This document shows, one piece after another, positions 1 to 7,242 of a DNA stretch of 64,000 nucleotides (its first letter is position 1; each line of letters begins with the position of its first letter). This DNA comes from JAFKFJ01 sp963786445. GTDB taxonomy: Bacteria; Pseudomonadota; Alphaproteobacteria; Acetobacterales; Acetobacteraceae. The notes beneath the pieces were generated by a model, which saw nothing but the letters and a program-made list of their open reading frames with translations, had not been told where the DNA came from and ran no database searches. The position numbers and the translations under genes were made by a program. The stretch is taken from positions 186,001 to 250,000 of the forward strand of contig CAWAZU010000028.1 of the NCBI GenBank assembly GCA_963786445.1, in the 5' to 3' direction.

Positions 1-732
1 CCTTCGGATTACCGCGGCGCGCCGCTGGTCTCGTTCGATGCCGGCCTGGCGCGCGGCTGGGGGGTCGGGGTCGGCGACACGATCCGGCTGAATGTGCTCG
101 GCCGCGACATCGACTTCCGCATCGCCAGCCTGCGCGACATCGCCTGGCGCAACATGGGCCTGAATTTCGCGCTGGTCGCCAGCCCCGGCCTGCTGGACCA
201 CGCGCCGCACACGCATATCGCGACGCTGCGGGCCGTGAAGTCGGTGCAGGGACAACTGCTGAACCAGGTGACGGACGCCTTTCCCAACGTCTCGGCGATC
301 CGGGTGGCCGACGTGCTGCAGGCGGTGGCCGACCTGCTCGGCAAGGTGGCGGGCGCGCTCGCGGCCACCGGGTCGGTGGCGCTGGCGTCGGGGGCGCTGG
401 TGTTGGCCGGGGCGGTCGCGTCCGGGCAGCGGCGGCGGGTGCAGGAGGCGGTGATCCTGAAGAGCCTCGGCGCCAGCCGCGCCCAGATCCGGGCGGCCTG
501 GCTGACCGAGTTCGGCCTGATCGGCCTCGCCGCGGGCGTGCTGGCGGCCGGCGTCGGCACGCTGGCAAGCTGGGGGTTGATGCGCTTCGTCCTCCAGGCC
601 GACTGGGTGTTCCTGCCCGGAACGCTGGCGGCCACCGTCCTGGGGTCGCTGGCGCTGATGCTGGCCATCGGCTACGCCGGGACCGCCGCGGCGTTGCGCG
701 CGAAGGCGGGGCCGCTGCTGCGCAACGAATGA
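1..732 (+). CDS. ABC transporter permease, FtsX/YbbP family, C-terminal part (5' end outside window)
   Basis: The reading frame is open from base 1, so this is the last 243 residues of a longer protein. The C-terminal half has the FtsX-permease layout: a hydrophobic helix near residues 115-135, the short charged loop with VILKSLGASRAQI (the coupling helix that contacts the ATPase in this family), then two further hydrophobic helices and a basic tail. YbbP/LolC-like permeases work with an ATPase that would lie upstream, outside the window. The substrate cannot be told from this part. I am confident of the family but not of the role. Confidence 0.85.
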   Translation, partial: PSDYRGAPLVSFDAGLARGWGVGVGDTIRLNVLGRDIDFRIASLRDIAWRNMGLNFALVASPGLLDHAPHTHIATLRAVKSVQGQLLNQVTDAFPNVSAIRVADVLQAVADLLGKVAGALAATGSVALASGALVLAGAVASGQRRRVQEAVILKSLGASRAQIRAAWLTEFGLIGLAAGVLAAGVGTLASWGLMRFVLQADWVFLPGTLAATVLGSLALMLAIGYAGTAAALRAKAGPLLRNE

Positions 733-830
733 GGGAATACGCGCCGCCGGCGGCGGATATGCTGGCTCGGCGGGAAGTTGCTGGCGGATTCGACCTGTAC
801 GGCACCATATTCGCGGCGAGGGGTGAGGAC

Positions 831-1053
831 ATGACTGACGCGACGCGAAAGCTTGTGGATGAGCCCGAGGAAGCGGAAGATGAGGATCTGCCGTCGTAGG
901 ACGAAGTTGCCCGGCGGTTTGCGGCAATGCGTGCTCGCGGGCCTTCCGCCTTGGCTGACGCCCGAAGGCCTGGCCGCCTTGGCGGCGTTGGCGGCGCAGG
1001 GCGTGCCGGAGATCAACGGGCCGGAGACGATGCGGCTGCCCGACGACGACTGA
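831..1053 (+). pseudogene. Small acidic hypothetical protein, broken by an in-frame TAG and one frameshift
   Basis: ATG at 831 follows a good ribosome binding site (GAGGGGTGAGGAC). The frame reads an acidic N-terminus (KLVDEPEEAEDED) to a TAG at 897-899. It continues in the same frame as DEVARRFAAMRARG, and after removing one G at 939-941 it ends as LPPWLTPEGLAALAALAAQG...LPDDD at a TGA at 1051-1053. The corrected length is about 73 residues. The continuous sense of the pieces suggests a real small gene with one substitution and one inserted base. The function is unknown and I recognise no family. It lies between the permease and the Bax inhibitor gene. Confidence 0.4.
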
Positions 1054-1175
1054 TCGGCATACCGGCCTTGAACTTGGCGGCGGCCGGCGTTACGCCGATT
1101 TCGCTTGATCGGGGCGCGCCAGACGCCAAAATGTTGCCACACAGGGCACCTTGCCCGCGAGGGGATGCATCAACC

Positions 1176-1949
1176 ATGGCTATCAGTCCCGACTATCGGA
1201 CCTACGGCAGCGCCCGCACGGCGCAGACCGAGGCGGCCCTGGACGAGGGCCTGCGCGCCTACATGCTGCGCGTCTACAACTGGATGACCTCCGGCCTGCT
1301 GCTGACCGGCATCGTCGCCTACGTCATCGCCCACACCAGCCTGATCAACCTGTTCTATCCGCTGGTGCAGACCCAGTACGGCCTGCGCCATGCCGCCACG
1401 CCGCTCGCCTGGCTGGCGATTTTTGCGCCGCTGGGTTTCGTGCTGGTGCTGAGTTTCGGCGTCAACCGGCTCTCCACCCGCACCGTGCAGACGCTGTTCT
1501 GGCTGTTCTGCGCCGCGATGGGCGCCAGCCTGACCAACATTTTCCTGGCCTACACCGGCGAGAGCATCGTCCGCGTGTTCTTCATCACCGCCGGCACGTT
1601 CGGCGCGATGAGCCTGTGGGGCTACACCACGCGCACCGACCTGACGCGCTTCGGCAGTTTCCTCATCATGGGGCTGATCGGCGTCGTGCTCGCCAGTCTG
1701 GTCAACATCTTCATCGGCAGCGCCGGGCTGCAGTTCGCCGTCAGCATCATCGGCGTGCTGGTGTTCGTCGGGCTGACCGCCTACGACACCCAGCGCATCA
1801 AGGCGGACTACGTGCAGTACTCCTACGCCTACGGCAGCGAAGTGGCGGCGCGGCGCAGCGTCTATAACGCGCTGTCGCTCTACCTCAACTTCATCAACCT
1901 GTTCATGCTGCTGCTGCAGCTCACGGGCAACCGCAGCAGCAGCAGCTAG
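1176..1949 (+). CDS. Bax inhibitor-1/YccA family inner membrane protein
   Basis: This 257-residue protein has seven hydrophobic segments, the arrangement of the BI-1/YccA/TMBIM family (UPF0005), whose bacterial members are inner membrane proteins. YccA modulates FtsH, and other members act as pH-sensitive calcium leak channels. Family features are the N-terminal LRAYMLRVYNWMTSGLLLTG, the GYTTRTDLT loop and the acidic AYDTQRIK near the last helices. I chose ATG 1176 because it is preceded by GCGAGGGG and because the open frame upstream of it is low-complexity Arg/Ala/Gly with no family similarity. A strong terminator follows, so it is monocistronic. Confidence 0.92.
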   Translation: MAISPDYRTYGSARTAQTEAALDEGLRAYMLRVYNWMTSGLLLTGIVAYVIAHTSLINLFYPLVQTQYGLRHAATPLAWLAIFAPLGFVLVLSFGVNRLSTRTVQTLFWLFCAAMGASLTNIFLAYTGESIVRVFFITAGTFGAMSLWGYTTRTDLTRFGSFLIMGLIGVVLASLVNIFIGSAGLQFAVSIIGVLVFVGLTAYDTQRIKADYVQYSYAYGSEVAARRSVYNALSLYLNFINLFMLLLQLTGNRSSSS

Positions 1950-1991
1950 GACACCGGCATCTCCGGCCCTTCCCGCAACAGCGGGAGCGGC

Positions 1992-2023
1992 AAGGGCCCT
2001 CTCGCGCCGCGAGAGGGCCTTTT
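1992..2023 (+). terminator. Rho-independent terminator after the Bax inhibitor gene
   Basis: Near-perfect hairpin GGCCCTCTCGC / GCGAGAGGGCC with a three-base loop (about 1995-2019). It is preceded by AA and followed by TTTT at 2020-2023. It lies 43 bases after the TAG of the upstream gene and before the F0 operon promoter. Confidence 0.8.
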
Positions 2024-2090
2024 CGTGCCGGCCAGCCGGCGGGGCGCCAAGGCCTGACCGGCGGCGGGTGGCCCACGACCTCGCCGGTTA

Positions 2091-2119
2091 TTGACAGGGC
2101 AGCAACGTGACGGTAGCAA
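2091..2119 (+). promoter_or_regulatory. Candidate sigma-70 promoter of the F0 ATP synthase operon
   Basis: A perfect -35 hexamer TTGACA at 2091-2096 is followed after 17 bases by TAGCAA at 2114-2119, a plausible -10. Transcription would start near 2126. This fits ATG 2161 as the atpI start and argues against the GTG at 2107. Seen by eye only. Confidence 0.45.
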
Positions 2120-2160
2120 CCGGCCGCCTTCCGGCAGGGCAACTTGCTGAAAGGGTGCGC

Positions 2161-2505
2161 ATGAGCGGAACCGAGGGCGGCAACGGCGACGGCGAAGGGC
2201 AATCCTTCGAGGCGCGGTTGCGCGCTGCCCGCGAGCGGCAGGGGCTGGTGCCTCCGTCGGGCGGGTCGGGACCCTCGCGCGCGGGCGGCCTGCCGACCTC
2301 GGCCCTTGGCATCGGGTTGCGGGTCGCCGTCGAACTGGTCTCGGCCCTCGCGCTCGCGGTGGCCATCGGCTGGGGGCTGGACCGCTGGCTGCACACCGCG
2401 CCGGTTTTCATGGCGGTGTTCGTGCTGCTCGGCGGTGCCGCCGGCGTGTTGAATGTCTGGCGCGTGATGGGCCCCGGACCAACGACGCGCGGGCGCCGAG
2501 GCTGA
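2161..2505 (+). CDS. atpI: ATP synthase protein I
   Basis: A 114-residue protein. Its hydrophilic N-terminus has Arg-rich FEARLRAARERQG and is followed by two membrane helices, ending in NVWRVMGPG. This is the AtpI/AtpQ layout seen ahead of atpB in alphaproteobacteria, where it assists c-ring assembly or Mg transport. The call rests on position (first gene of the F0 operon) and shape, as the family is poorly conserved. ATG 2161 is preceded by GAAAGGG. A GTG at 2107 in the same frame would add 18 residues but lies across the probable promoter. Confidence 0.85.
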   Translation: MSGTEGGNGDGEGQSFEARLRAARERQGLVPPSGGSGPSRAGGLPTSALGIGLRVAVELVSALALAVAIGWGLDRWLHTAPVFMAVFVLLGGAAGVLNVWRVMGPGPTTRGRRG

Positions 2506-2541
2506 ACCGGGCGCGTACGCCCAGAGGACGAGGACGGGACT

Positions 2542-3294
2542 TTGGCGGCCAGCGGCAATATCGACGCGCTCAGCCAGTTCGAACTGCATCCGGTGTTCGG
2601 GCGGGTCGGCGCCTCGGTCCACTTCACCCAGTCCAACCTGTTCATGGTGATCGCGGGCGTGCTGACGCTCGGCCTGCTGTGGTTCGGCATGCGGCCGCGC
2701 GCCATGGTGCCGGGCCGCCTGCAGGCCGCCGCCGAGATGTCGTACCAGGCGGTGCTGGCGATGTGCGTGGACACGATCGGGCCGGAGGGAAAAAAGTTCT
2801 TCCCGTTCATCTTCACGCTGTTCTTCTTCATCCTGCTCGGCAACCTGCTCGGCGTCTGGCCGTACGACTTCACCTTCACCAGCCACATCGCGGTGACGCT
2901 GGCGCTGGCGGTGTTCGTCATCGTCATGGTGACGTTCGTGGCGCTGCGCATCCATGGGCTGCACTTCTTCAGCTACTTCATGCCGGCGGGCGTGCCGATC
3001 GCACTGGCGCCGCTGCTGATCCCGATCGAGATCCTGTCCTATCTGTCGCGGGTCATCTCGCTCTCGGTGCGTCTGTTCGCCAACATGATGGCCGGCCACG
3101 TGATGCTCGACGTGTTCGGCGCCTTCGTGGTGATGCTGGGCGGCGCCGGGCTGATCGGCCTCGCTCCCGCCGCCGTCGCGCTGGCGGTGAACGTGGCGCT
3201 GATCGGCTTCGAGATCCTGGTCGCGACGTTGCAGGCCTACGTGTTCGCGATCCTCACCTGCATCTACCTGCACGACGCGGTGCATCTGCACTAG
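2542..3294 (+). CDS. atpB: F0F1 ATP synthase subunit a
   Basis: A 250-residue membrane subunit of the proton channel. The family signature is visible in the fourth helix: ISLSVRLFANMMAGH, in which Arg177 is the invariant residue that interacts with the c-ring carboxylate. The N-terminal SQFELHPVF and the central FTLFFFILLGNLLG are also typical. Translation starts at TTG 2542 after AGGACGAGGACGGGAC. No ATG nearby would keep the conserved N-terminus. It is the second gene of the F0 operon. Confidence 0.96.
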   Translation: MAASGNIDALSQFELHPVFGRVGASVHFTQSNLFMVIAGVLTLGLLWFGMRPRAMVPGRLQAAAEMSYQAVLAMCVDTIGPEGKKFFPFIFTLFFFILLGNLLGVWPYDFTFTSHIAVTLALAVFVIVMVTFVALRIHGLHFFSYFMPAGVPIALAPLLIPIEILSYLSRVISLSVRLFANMMAGHVMLDVFGAFVVMLGGAGLIGLAPAAVALAVNVALIGFEILVATLQAYVFAILTCIYLHDAVHLH

Positions 3295-3355
3295 CCGGCC
3301 CCGCCTGTCCCACCGAAACCCGATGCCTCGGGCACAACTCTAAGGAACCGGATAC

Positions 3356-3580
3356 ATGGACCTCGCTTCCGCAAAGCAAGTCGGCGCCGGCCTCGCCGTG
3401 ATCGCGCTCGCCGGCGTCGGCGTCGGCATCGGCAACATTTTCGCCGCGCTGGTGAACAGCGTCGCGCGTAACCCGAGCGCGCGCGACAACGTGTTCGGCC
3501 TGGCGATCCTGGGCTTCGCGCTGACCGAAGCGGTGGCGCTGTACGCGCTGGTGATCGCGTTCATCATCCTGTTCGTCTGA
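3356..3580 (+). CDS. atpE: F0F1 ATP synthase subunit c
   Basis: A 74-residue hairpin of two membrane helices. The first helix carries the tightly packed glycine stretch GVGVGIGN, the loop has the conserved RNPSAR, and the second helix has FALTEAVALYAL, in which Glu58 is the proton-carrying carboxylate. The glycines follow the usual proton type and I see no Na+-binding pattern. ATG 3356 follows AAGGAACCGG. It forms the rotor ring with the a, b and b' subunits encoded on either side. Confidence 0.97.
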   Translation: MDLASAKQVGAGLAVIALAGVGVGIGNIFAALVNSVARNPSARDNVFGLAILGFALTEAVALYALVIAFIILFV

Positions 3581-3585
3581 TCCCG

Positions 3586-4152
3586 ATGCCGCGCCTGCTC
3601 GCCGCGCTGCTGCTGCTGCCCGTCACCGCGCGAGCGGAGGGCATGCCGCAGCTCGATTTCCACACGCCGCTGACCACCAGCCAGGTGGTGTGGGGCGCGA
3701 TCATCTTTGTCGTGCTCTACGTCCTGCTCTCCCGCATCGGGCTGCCGCAGGTCGGCGCGGTGCTGGAGCAGCGCGCGGCGCATATCGGCCGCGACCTGGA
3801 AGCGGCGCGGCAGGCCAAGGCCGAGGCCGACGCGGCGGTGGCGGAACTGACGCGCGCGACGCGGGACGCGCACGCCGGCGCGCAGGCGCGGATCGCGCAG
3901 GCGCTGGAGGCGGCGAAGGCGACGGCGGCGGAGCAGGCGGCCGAGATCAACGCACGGCTGGACACGCAGATCGCAGCGGCCGAGCAGCGCATCGCGGCGG
4001 CGCGCGATGCGGCGCTCGGCGCGCTCGGGCAGGTGGCGGCGGAGACCGCGCACGCGGTGGTCGATCGGCTGACCGCCGGCGCGATCGAGGGCGGCGTGGT
4101 CGATCGCGCAGTGGCGGCCACGCTGGCCGCGCGCCGGCCGCAGGCGGCGTAA
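3586..4152 (+). CDS. atpF': F0F1 ATP synthase subunit b' (second b-type stator subunit)
   Basis: 188 residues. After a signal-like N-terminus (LLAALLLLPVTARA) comes the sequence MPQLDFHTPLTTSQVVWG, one membrane helix and a long Ala/Glu/Arg-rich coiled coil. The b' form is characteristic of alphaproteobacteria and photosynthetic bacteria, where b and b' form a heterodimeric peripheral stalk. ATG 3586 is only five bases after the atpE stop. An internal Met at about residue 19 (after ARAEG) could also be the start. The downstream gene is the normal b subunit. Confidence 0.92.
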   Translation: MPRLLAALLLLPVTARAEGMPQLDFHTPLTTSQVVWGAIIFVVLYVLLSRIGLPQVGAVLEQRAAHIGRDLEAARQAKAEADAAVAELTRATRDAHAGAQARIAQALEAAKATAAEQAAEINARLDTQIAAAEQRIAAARDAALGALGQVAAETAHAVVDRLTAGAIEGGVVDRAVAATLAARRPQAA

Positions 4153-4165
4153 GGGAGCGGCGCGC

Positions 4166-4678
4166 ATGCACGAGGCAGGTTTCTTCGCCGAGCCGCGCAC
4201 CTGGGTCGCGGTCGCCTTCATCATCTTCTTCGTGCTGTTCGGCCGCAAGCTGTGGACGCCGCTGGCCGGGCTGCTCGACAAGCATTCCGACGCGGTGCGC
4301 GCCGAACTGGCCGAGGCGCAGCGGCTGCGCCGGGAAGCGGAGGCGATGCTGGCGGACGCGCGCGACCGGCGTGAGGCGGCGCTGGCCGAGGCGCAGACGC
4401 TGCTCGACCGCGCCCGCGATGAAGCGGCGCGGGTGGCGCGCCAGGCGGCTGCGGACGCCGAGGCGGCGACGCACCGGCGCGAGCGCATGGCGATGGACCG
4501 CATCGCCGCGGCGGAGAAAGCGGCAGTGGACGAGGTGCGCACGCTGGCGGCGGAGATCGCGACCGAGGCGGCCGGGCACGCGATCCGCGAAGGTCTCAGT
4601 GACCAGGCGGACGGAAGGCTGATCGACCACGCGATCGGCCGGCTGCCGGACGCGCTCGCGCCGCGCCGCGCCGCTTAG
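4166..4678 (+). CDS. atpF: F0F1 ATP synthase subunit b
   Basis: 170 residues. The short periplasmic N-terminus is followed by one membrane helix (TWVAVAFIIFFVLFG) and the hallmark LWTPLAGLLDKHSDAVRAEL, then a charged coiled coil to the end. It forms the stator stalk with b'. It is the last gene of the F0 operon. Its TAG (4676-4678) overlaps the TAA of the convergent isochorismatase-like gene, so the two genes share four bases at their 3' ends. The F1 genes are not here, as is normal in Rhodospirillales with split ATP operons. Confidence 0.94.
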   Translation: MHEAGFFAEPRTWVAVAFIIFFVLFGRKLWTPLAGLLDKHSDAVRAELAEAQRLRREAEAMLADARDRREAALAEAQTLLDRARDEAARVARQAAADAEAATHRRERMAMDRIAAAEKAAVDEVRTLAAEIATEAAGHAIREGLSDQADGRLIDHAIGRLPDALAPRRAA

Positions 4679-5244
4679 GCCGCGCGGCCGAGCAGCGCCT
4701 CGGCCATCACCACGGTGCAGTATTCGCCGTCGAGGTTGGCGAGCGACATGGCGTGCACGTCCTCGGCGCTGCGCGGCGTGCCGTTCCAGTCGCGCCGGCC
4801 GAACGTGAAGCAGCAATCGGCGACGAGCCAGGCGGCGAAGCCGAGATTGCCGGCCATGCGGACGGTCGCCTCGATCGAGTTGTTGGTGATCACGCCGACG
4901 ATCACCAGCGCCGCGTGACCGCCGGCGCGCAGTTTTTGTTCGAGATCGGTGCCGATGAAGGCGCTGTTGGTGCGCTTGGCGATGACGGGTTCGCCCGCCA
5001 CCGGCGCGAGATCGGGCTTGAAATCGTGGCCCGGCTGGCCGGGCCGGTAGTGCGAGGCCGGCTCCGTGGAATCGTGCCGGACATACCAGACCGGCCAGTT
5101 GCGGCTGCGCCAGTGCGCGAGCAGACGCGCGATCCGCGCCTCCGCGGTCGGATTGTTCCGCTCGCCCCAGCTCGGATGGTCGATCGCGTTCTGCAAGTCG
5201 ATCAGCAGCAGCACGGCGCCGGCGGGCGGCAGGGCCGGGCGCAT
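4675..5244 (-). CDS. Isochorismatase-superfamily hydrolase with Ser at the usual catalytic Cys position
   Basis: 189 residues with the isochorismatase/nicotinamidase fold. Asp16 (LLLIDLQN) and Lys90 (VIAKRTNSAF) occupy two of the three catalytic positions. The third, normally Cys in the GVxTxxCV motif, is Ser123 in GVITNNSIEATVRMAG. The ATG at 5244 overlaps the stop of the CocE-type hydrolase upstream (ATGA), so it is the last gene of the demethylation operon. The superfamily includes N-carbamoylsarcosine amidase, which would suit the neighbours, but the Cys replacement makes any hydrolytic assignment uncertain. The same NNS form occurs in other annotated family members as far as I recall. 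Confidence 0.85.
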   Translation of the reverse strand: MRPALPPAGAVLLLIDLQNAIDHPSWGERNNPTAEARIARLLAHWRSRNWPVWYVRHDSTEPASHYRPGQPGHDFKPDLAPVAGEPVIAKRTNSAFIGTDLEQKLRAGGHAALVIVGVITNNSIEATVRMAGNLGFAAWLVADCCFTFGRRDWNGTPRSAEDVHAMSLANLDGEYCTVVMAEALLGRAA

Positions 5245-7239
5245 CAGACGTGGCGCCGTGGCACGGCGACCTGCCAGTTGCGCGACACGATGCGGTGCTC
5301 GCCCTCCCACGCATCCAGCGTGGCGTCGATCAGGAACGCGGTCTCGGTGGCGCGCAGCACGGTGCGCGTGACGGCGCTGGTCTGCCAGTCGCCGCGGCCC
5401 TGCTGCATCTCGAACGTCACCTCGGCGCGCGCACTCAGCGGGTCGTCGCGGCGGATCGCGTAGCGTTCGACCGAGGCGAGGCGGTATTCGAGGCCGGTCG
5501 GCTCGATGCGATAGCGTCCGGTGTCGTCCACGACCTCGAACGTCGCCGCGTCGGCGATCTGGTCATGGCAGGCGCGGCGCGCCATCGCCGGCGGCGTCAA
5601 CGTGGTGCGCGGCAGCTTGGGCGCGGAGTCCGGCGGCGGGAACGGTGCCAGCGCGGCGTCATGCGGCGAGGGCGGACGGTGCGGCAACGTGCAGCCGGCT
5701 CCCGAAACTGTCGAGCACGAGGCGCGCCGCGTGCGGCGACGGCCAGACCAGCGGCCAGTAGCTCGTGGACAGCGCCAGCCGGATGCAATGGCCGGCGGGG
5801 AAGGCGTGCGCGCAGTCGTTCAGTTGCAGCCGCACGCGCACCGGCGTGCCGACAGGCACCGGTTCCGGCGTCGCGTGGCCGTCGCGATGCGTCAGATTGA
5901 GCACGCCGTAGCTGACGCGCAGGCTGGCGCCGTCCGGCGCCACGTCGCACAGCCGCGCGACCAGCAGCGCGTCCGCGCGATCGGACGTGATCGTCGCCTC
6001 CAGCACCGGCGCGCCAAGAATTTCCGTCCGTTCCGCCAGCGGCGCGCTGTCGAACACCACCGAGCGGCCGTCGTCGGCCCGCTGGTCGCCGGGCTGCTCG
6101 TGGCCGGCGCCATAGGCGCACCAGGCGCCCGCGCTTTCGCCCACATCCTGCGGCGTGGCGATCACGCGGTTTGCCGGCGGCGCGGGATCGGCCGAAAGCG
6201 TCGCGTCGCCGAGATGCCACGTCCGCGCTGCAATGTTCGCGCTCGGCCACGCGGGTTCGGCGACCCAGCGGCCGGGACGTTCGGCGTATTCCGTGGCGGG
6301 CGGGACGAAGTCCTCGACCCAGACGCGGTACATCGGTTCGTCCATCACGCCGGTGTCGCGGCCTTTCAACCAGTGATCCCACCAGCGCAGCGCCTCCTGC
6401 AAAAAGCCGATGGCGGGGCCGGGCGTGGCGAAATGCGGGTATTTGTGCGCCCACGGGCCGATCAGTCCTTTGCGCGGACAGGTCAGCCGCTCCAGCATGC
6501 GCGGCACGGCATTCGAATAGGAATCGGCCCAGCCGCCGATCAGATAGCAGGCGGCGGTGATCGCGGTGGGATCTTCGCACACCGAGCCATGGCGCCAGTA
6601 AGCGTCGTGCGCCTGGTGTTCCAGCCAGGTGCGCAGCAGCAGCGGTTCGGCGTGCAGGCGTTCGGTCCACATGTCGCGCCAGCGTTCGCCGACCACCGCG
6701 GGGTCGGGCGGGCGCGTCTGGTAGCCGAGCATCGTCGAGGCCCAGCGCAGATTGTCGAGCAGCAGCGCGCCGCCCATGTAATGCACGTCGTCGGCGTAGC
6801 GGTCGTCGGTCGAACAGAGCGAGATGACCGCGCGCAGCGCCGGCGGCCTTCGCGCTGCGACCTGCAACCCGTTGAAGCCGCCCCACGAGATTCCCATCAT
6901 GCCGACCGCGCCGCTGCACCACTCCTGGCGCGCGATCCACTCGATCACCTCCAGCGCGTCGTCCTGTTCCTGCCTGAGATATTCGTCGAGCAGCCGCCCG
7001 TCGGAATCGCCGGTGCCGCGCATATCGACGCGCACGCAAGCGTAGCCGCGCGCGGCGAAATACGGATGCGTCCGGTAGTCGCGCGCGGCCGTGCCGTCGC
7101 GGCGGCGATAGGGCAGGTATTCGAGGATCGCGGGAACCTTGTCGGCGGCGGCATCCTCCGGCAGCCAGATGCGCGCGGCGAGGCGCGTGCCGTCGGACAT
7201 CGTGATCCAGACGGGGTCGTGCATGACGACGCTGCGCAT
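5244..7239 (-). pseudogene. CocE/NonD family hydrolase (X-Pro dipeptidyl-peptidase S15 type), one frameshift
   Basis: The N-terminal 526 residues (7239 to 5659) form the S15 alpha/beta-hydrolase. The nucleophile Ser118 is in GISWGG, Asp239 in GGWADSY and His265 in GPWAHKYPH, followed by the jelly-roll domain. The frame then stops, but the adjacent frame (to 5244) carries the family's C-terminal domain: HDAALAPFPPP...LSARAEVTFEM...LDAWEGEHR. Removing one base near 5673 fuses them into 664 residues, the size of the long CocE/NonD form. Relatives cleave esters, amides or Xaa-Pro peptides. It starts 3 bases after the StcD-like gene and overlaps the isochorismatase-like gene by ATGA, so it shares their transcript. 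Confidence 0.85.
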
Positions 7240-7242
7240 CGC

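Noticed and set aside
1921..3291. Minus-strand 456-codon frame opposite atpI/atpB
   Set aside because: Low-complexity His/Arg/Gln composition; the plus strand encodes conserved F0 subunits.
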